Shown here one piece after another: positions 4,412-5,211 of a DNA stretch of 5,211 nt (position 1 is its first letter; every line of letters starts with the position of its first letter). Source of the stretch: a bacterium (GTDB taxonomy: Bacteria > Krumholzibacteriota > Krumholzibacteria > LZORAL124-64-63); contig JAASSM010000189.1 in NCBI GenBank assembly GCA_021767885.1, forward strand, positions 1-5,211. Direction: 5' to 3'. The notes under the pieces are model-generated. The model searched no databases and had not been told where the DNA came from. It saw only the letters and a program-made list of their open reading frames with translations. Position numbers and translations under genes: made by a program.

Positions 4412-4441
4412 GCGAGGGGCGCCCGGCGGGGCGCCCCTCGC
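4412..4441 (-). terminator. Strong GC hairpin after flagellin 2 (probable terminator, no T tract)
   Basis: GCGAGGGGCGCCC (4412-4424) and GGGCGCCCCTCGC (4429-4441) form a perfect 13-base-pair stem with the four-base loop GGCG. In transcription direction it begins 23 bases after the flagellin 2 stop and separates that gene from the flagellin 1 promoter. The downstream sequence is GTCGTCGTGAGG, with no T run, so it would be a T-less terminator of the kind seen in high-GC genomes, or a 3' stabiliser of a highly expressed message. Confidence 0.68.
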
Positions 4442-4464
4442 TCGCTGGCCGGATGCGGTCGCGC

Positions 4465-5211
4465 TCAGCCGAGCAGCGACATGGCAAGGCCGGTGGTCAC
4501 GTTCGCCTGGGCGAGCATGGAGACGCCGGCCTGCTGCAGGATCTGGTAGCTGGTCAGGCTGGAGGTCTCGCTGGCCACGTCCACGTCGCGGATGCGGCTG
4601 TTCGCGGCCGAGAGGTTCTCCTTCTGGTTGTGGATGTTCCGGATGGACGTCTCCAGCCGGTTCTGCACCGCACCGAAGTCCGAGCGCGCCGAGCTCACGG
4701 TGTCGATGGCCGTCTGCACCGCGGTCATGGACGCGGTGGCGTTGGCGGCGTCGTCGATGGAGCCGGTCAGGCCGAGGGTGGTGGCATCGCGCGCGGTGGT
4801 CACGTCCACGGCGATGGAGTCCCAGGTGTTGGTGTCGATGCCCACCTGGATGGAGACGGCCGCGGTGGCCGAACCGTCCAGCAGGGTGATGCCGTTGAAC
4901 TCCGTGGAGTTGGCGATGCGGTCGATCTCCTCGATGAGCGCCTGGTACTCGTTGTCCAGGTAGCTGCGCTCGGTGTTGGTCACCGTGCCGTTGAGGGCCT
5001 GCTCCGTCAGTTCCCGCATGCGCAGCAGGATGTTGCTCACCTCGTCCAGCGCGCCCTCGGCGGTCTGGACCATGGAGATGCCGTCGCTGGCGTTGCGCGC
5101 GGCCTGCTCGAGCGCGCGGATGTCGCTCTTCAGACCCTCGCTGATGGCCAGACCGGCGGCGTCGTCGCCGGCGCGGTTGATCCGCAGGCCGCTGGAGAGC
5201 TTCTCCATGGA
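4465..5211 (-). CDS. fliC: Flagellin 2 (filament subunit), N-terminus outside window
   Basis: The gene runs off the right edge; 248 residues are visible, and by comparison with flagellin 1 about 27 N-terminal residues are missing. The ATG at 5208 is the internal Met of SMEKLSSGLRIN and not the start. The visible protein has the rest of D0/D1 (SSGLRINRAGDDAAGLAISE, NASDGISMVQTAEGALDE, STEFNGITLLDG), a short variable middle, and the C-terminal D1/D0 (SSARSDFGAVQNRLETSIRN, NSRIRDVDVASETS, end in AMSLLG). It differs from flagellin 1 at roughly 50 of 248 positions, mostly in the region between LLRM and VSSAR, with one extra residue near the SATAAVSIQVG stretch. The two genes are tandem, same strand, 258 bases apart. 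Its promoter and leader lie outside the window. Both could be filament subunits used together or at different times. Confidence 0.96.
   Translation of the reverse strand, partial: SMEKLSSGLRINRAGDDAAGLAISEGLKSDIRALEQAARNASDGISMVQTAEGALDEVSNILLRMRELTEQALNGTVTNTERSYLDNEYQALIEEIDRIANSTEFNGITLLDGSATAAVSIQVGIDTNTWDSIAVDVTTARDATTLGLTGSIDDAANATASMTAVQTAIDTVSSARSDFGAVQNRLETSIRNIHNQKENLSAANSRIRDVDVASETSSLTSYQILQQAGVSMLAQANVTTGLAMSLLG

Noticed and set aside
1..5211. CRISPR arrays, insertion sequences, tRNA or rRNA genes, defence or toxin systems
   Set aside because: No direct repeats with spacers, no terminal inverted repeats or transposase, no RNA-gene signatures; all gene-length space is used by flagellar genes.

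Overview
This 5.2 kb window is a late flagellar gene cluster from a GC-rich, flagellated bacterium. Every open stretch is accounted for by flagellar filament genes or by the FliW-CsrA pair that controls flagellin translation. FliW together with a CsrA that has a C-terminal extension like that of Bacillus subtilis points away from enteric bacteria. A high-GC member of the Desulfobacterota (old Deltaproteobacteria) or another FliW-bearing phylum is my best guess, but the window does not fix the taxon.

Layout. On the + strand lie the 3' end of fliW (to 280) and a complete csrA (358-606, GTG start). They end tail-to-tail against a minus-strand series which, in transcription order from the right edge, is: flagellin 2 (4465 to beyond 5211, N-terminus cut by the window edge), a strong GC hairpin (4412-4441), a sigma-28-type promoter (4302-4329) and long structured leader, flagellin 1 (3382-4206), flaG (2900-3319), fliD (1535-2857), fliS (1008-1493) and a fliT-like gene (673-999). 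The convergence point (607-672) holds a terminator-like stem-loop. B. subtilis has fliW-csrA-hag-fliD-fliS-fliT all in one direction; here the same content is present but the flagellin half is inverted.

How the genes work together. Flagellin is the exported filament subunit, FliS its cytoplasmic chaperone, FliD the cap under which subunits are added, FliT the likely FliD chaperone, and FlaG a modulator of filament length. FliW and CsrA are the known partner switch: free flagellin binds FliW, which releases CsrA to repress flagellin translation. The sequence supports this circuit in cis. The csrA ribosome-binding site is itself a 10/12 match to the CsrA consensus in a small hairpin with GGA in a six-base loop. 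The flagellin 1 leader has several GGA motifs, one in the Shine-Dalgarno sequence and others in a foldable structure. The fliD leader has a GGA-hexaloop hairpin followed by a GGA-bearing Shine-Dalgarno sequence. A second sigma-28-like promoter with the same 12-base spacing seems to lie inside the 3' end of flaG, ahead of fliD.

I see no mobile element, CRISPR array, tRNA, rRNA or wholly new system. The interest lies in the predicted regulatory RNA elements. All of them are inferred by eye and none has been folded or aligned by software.
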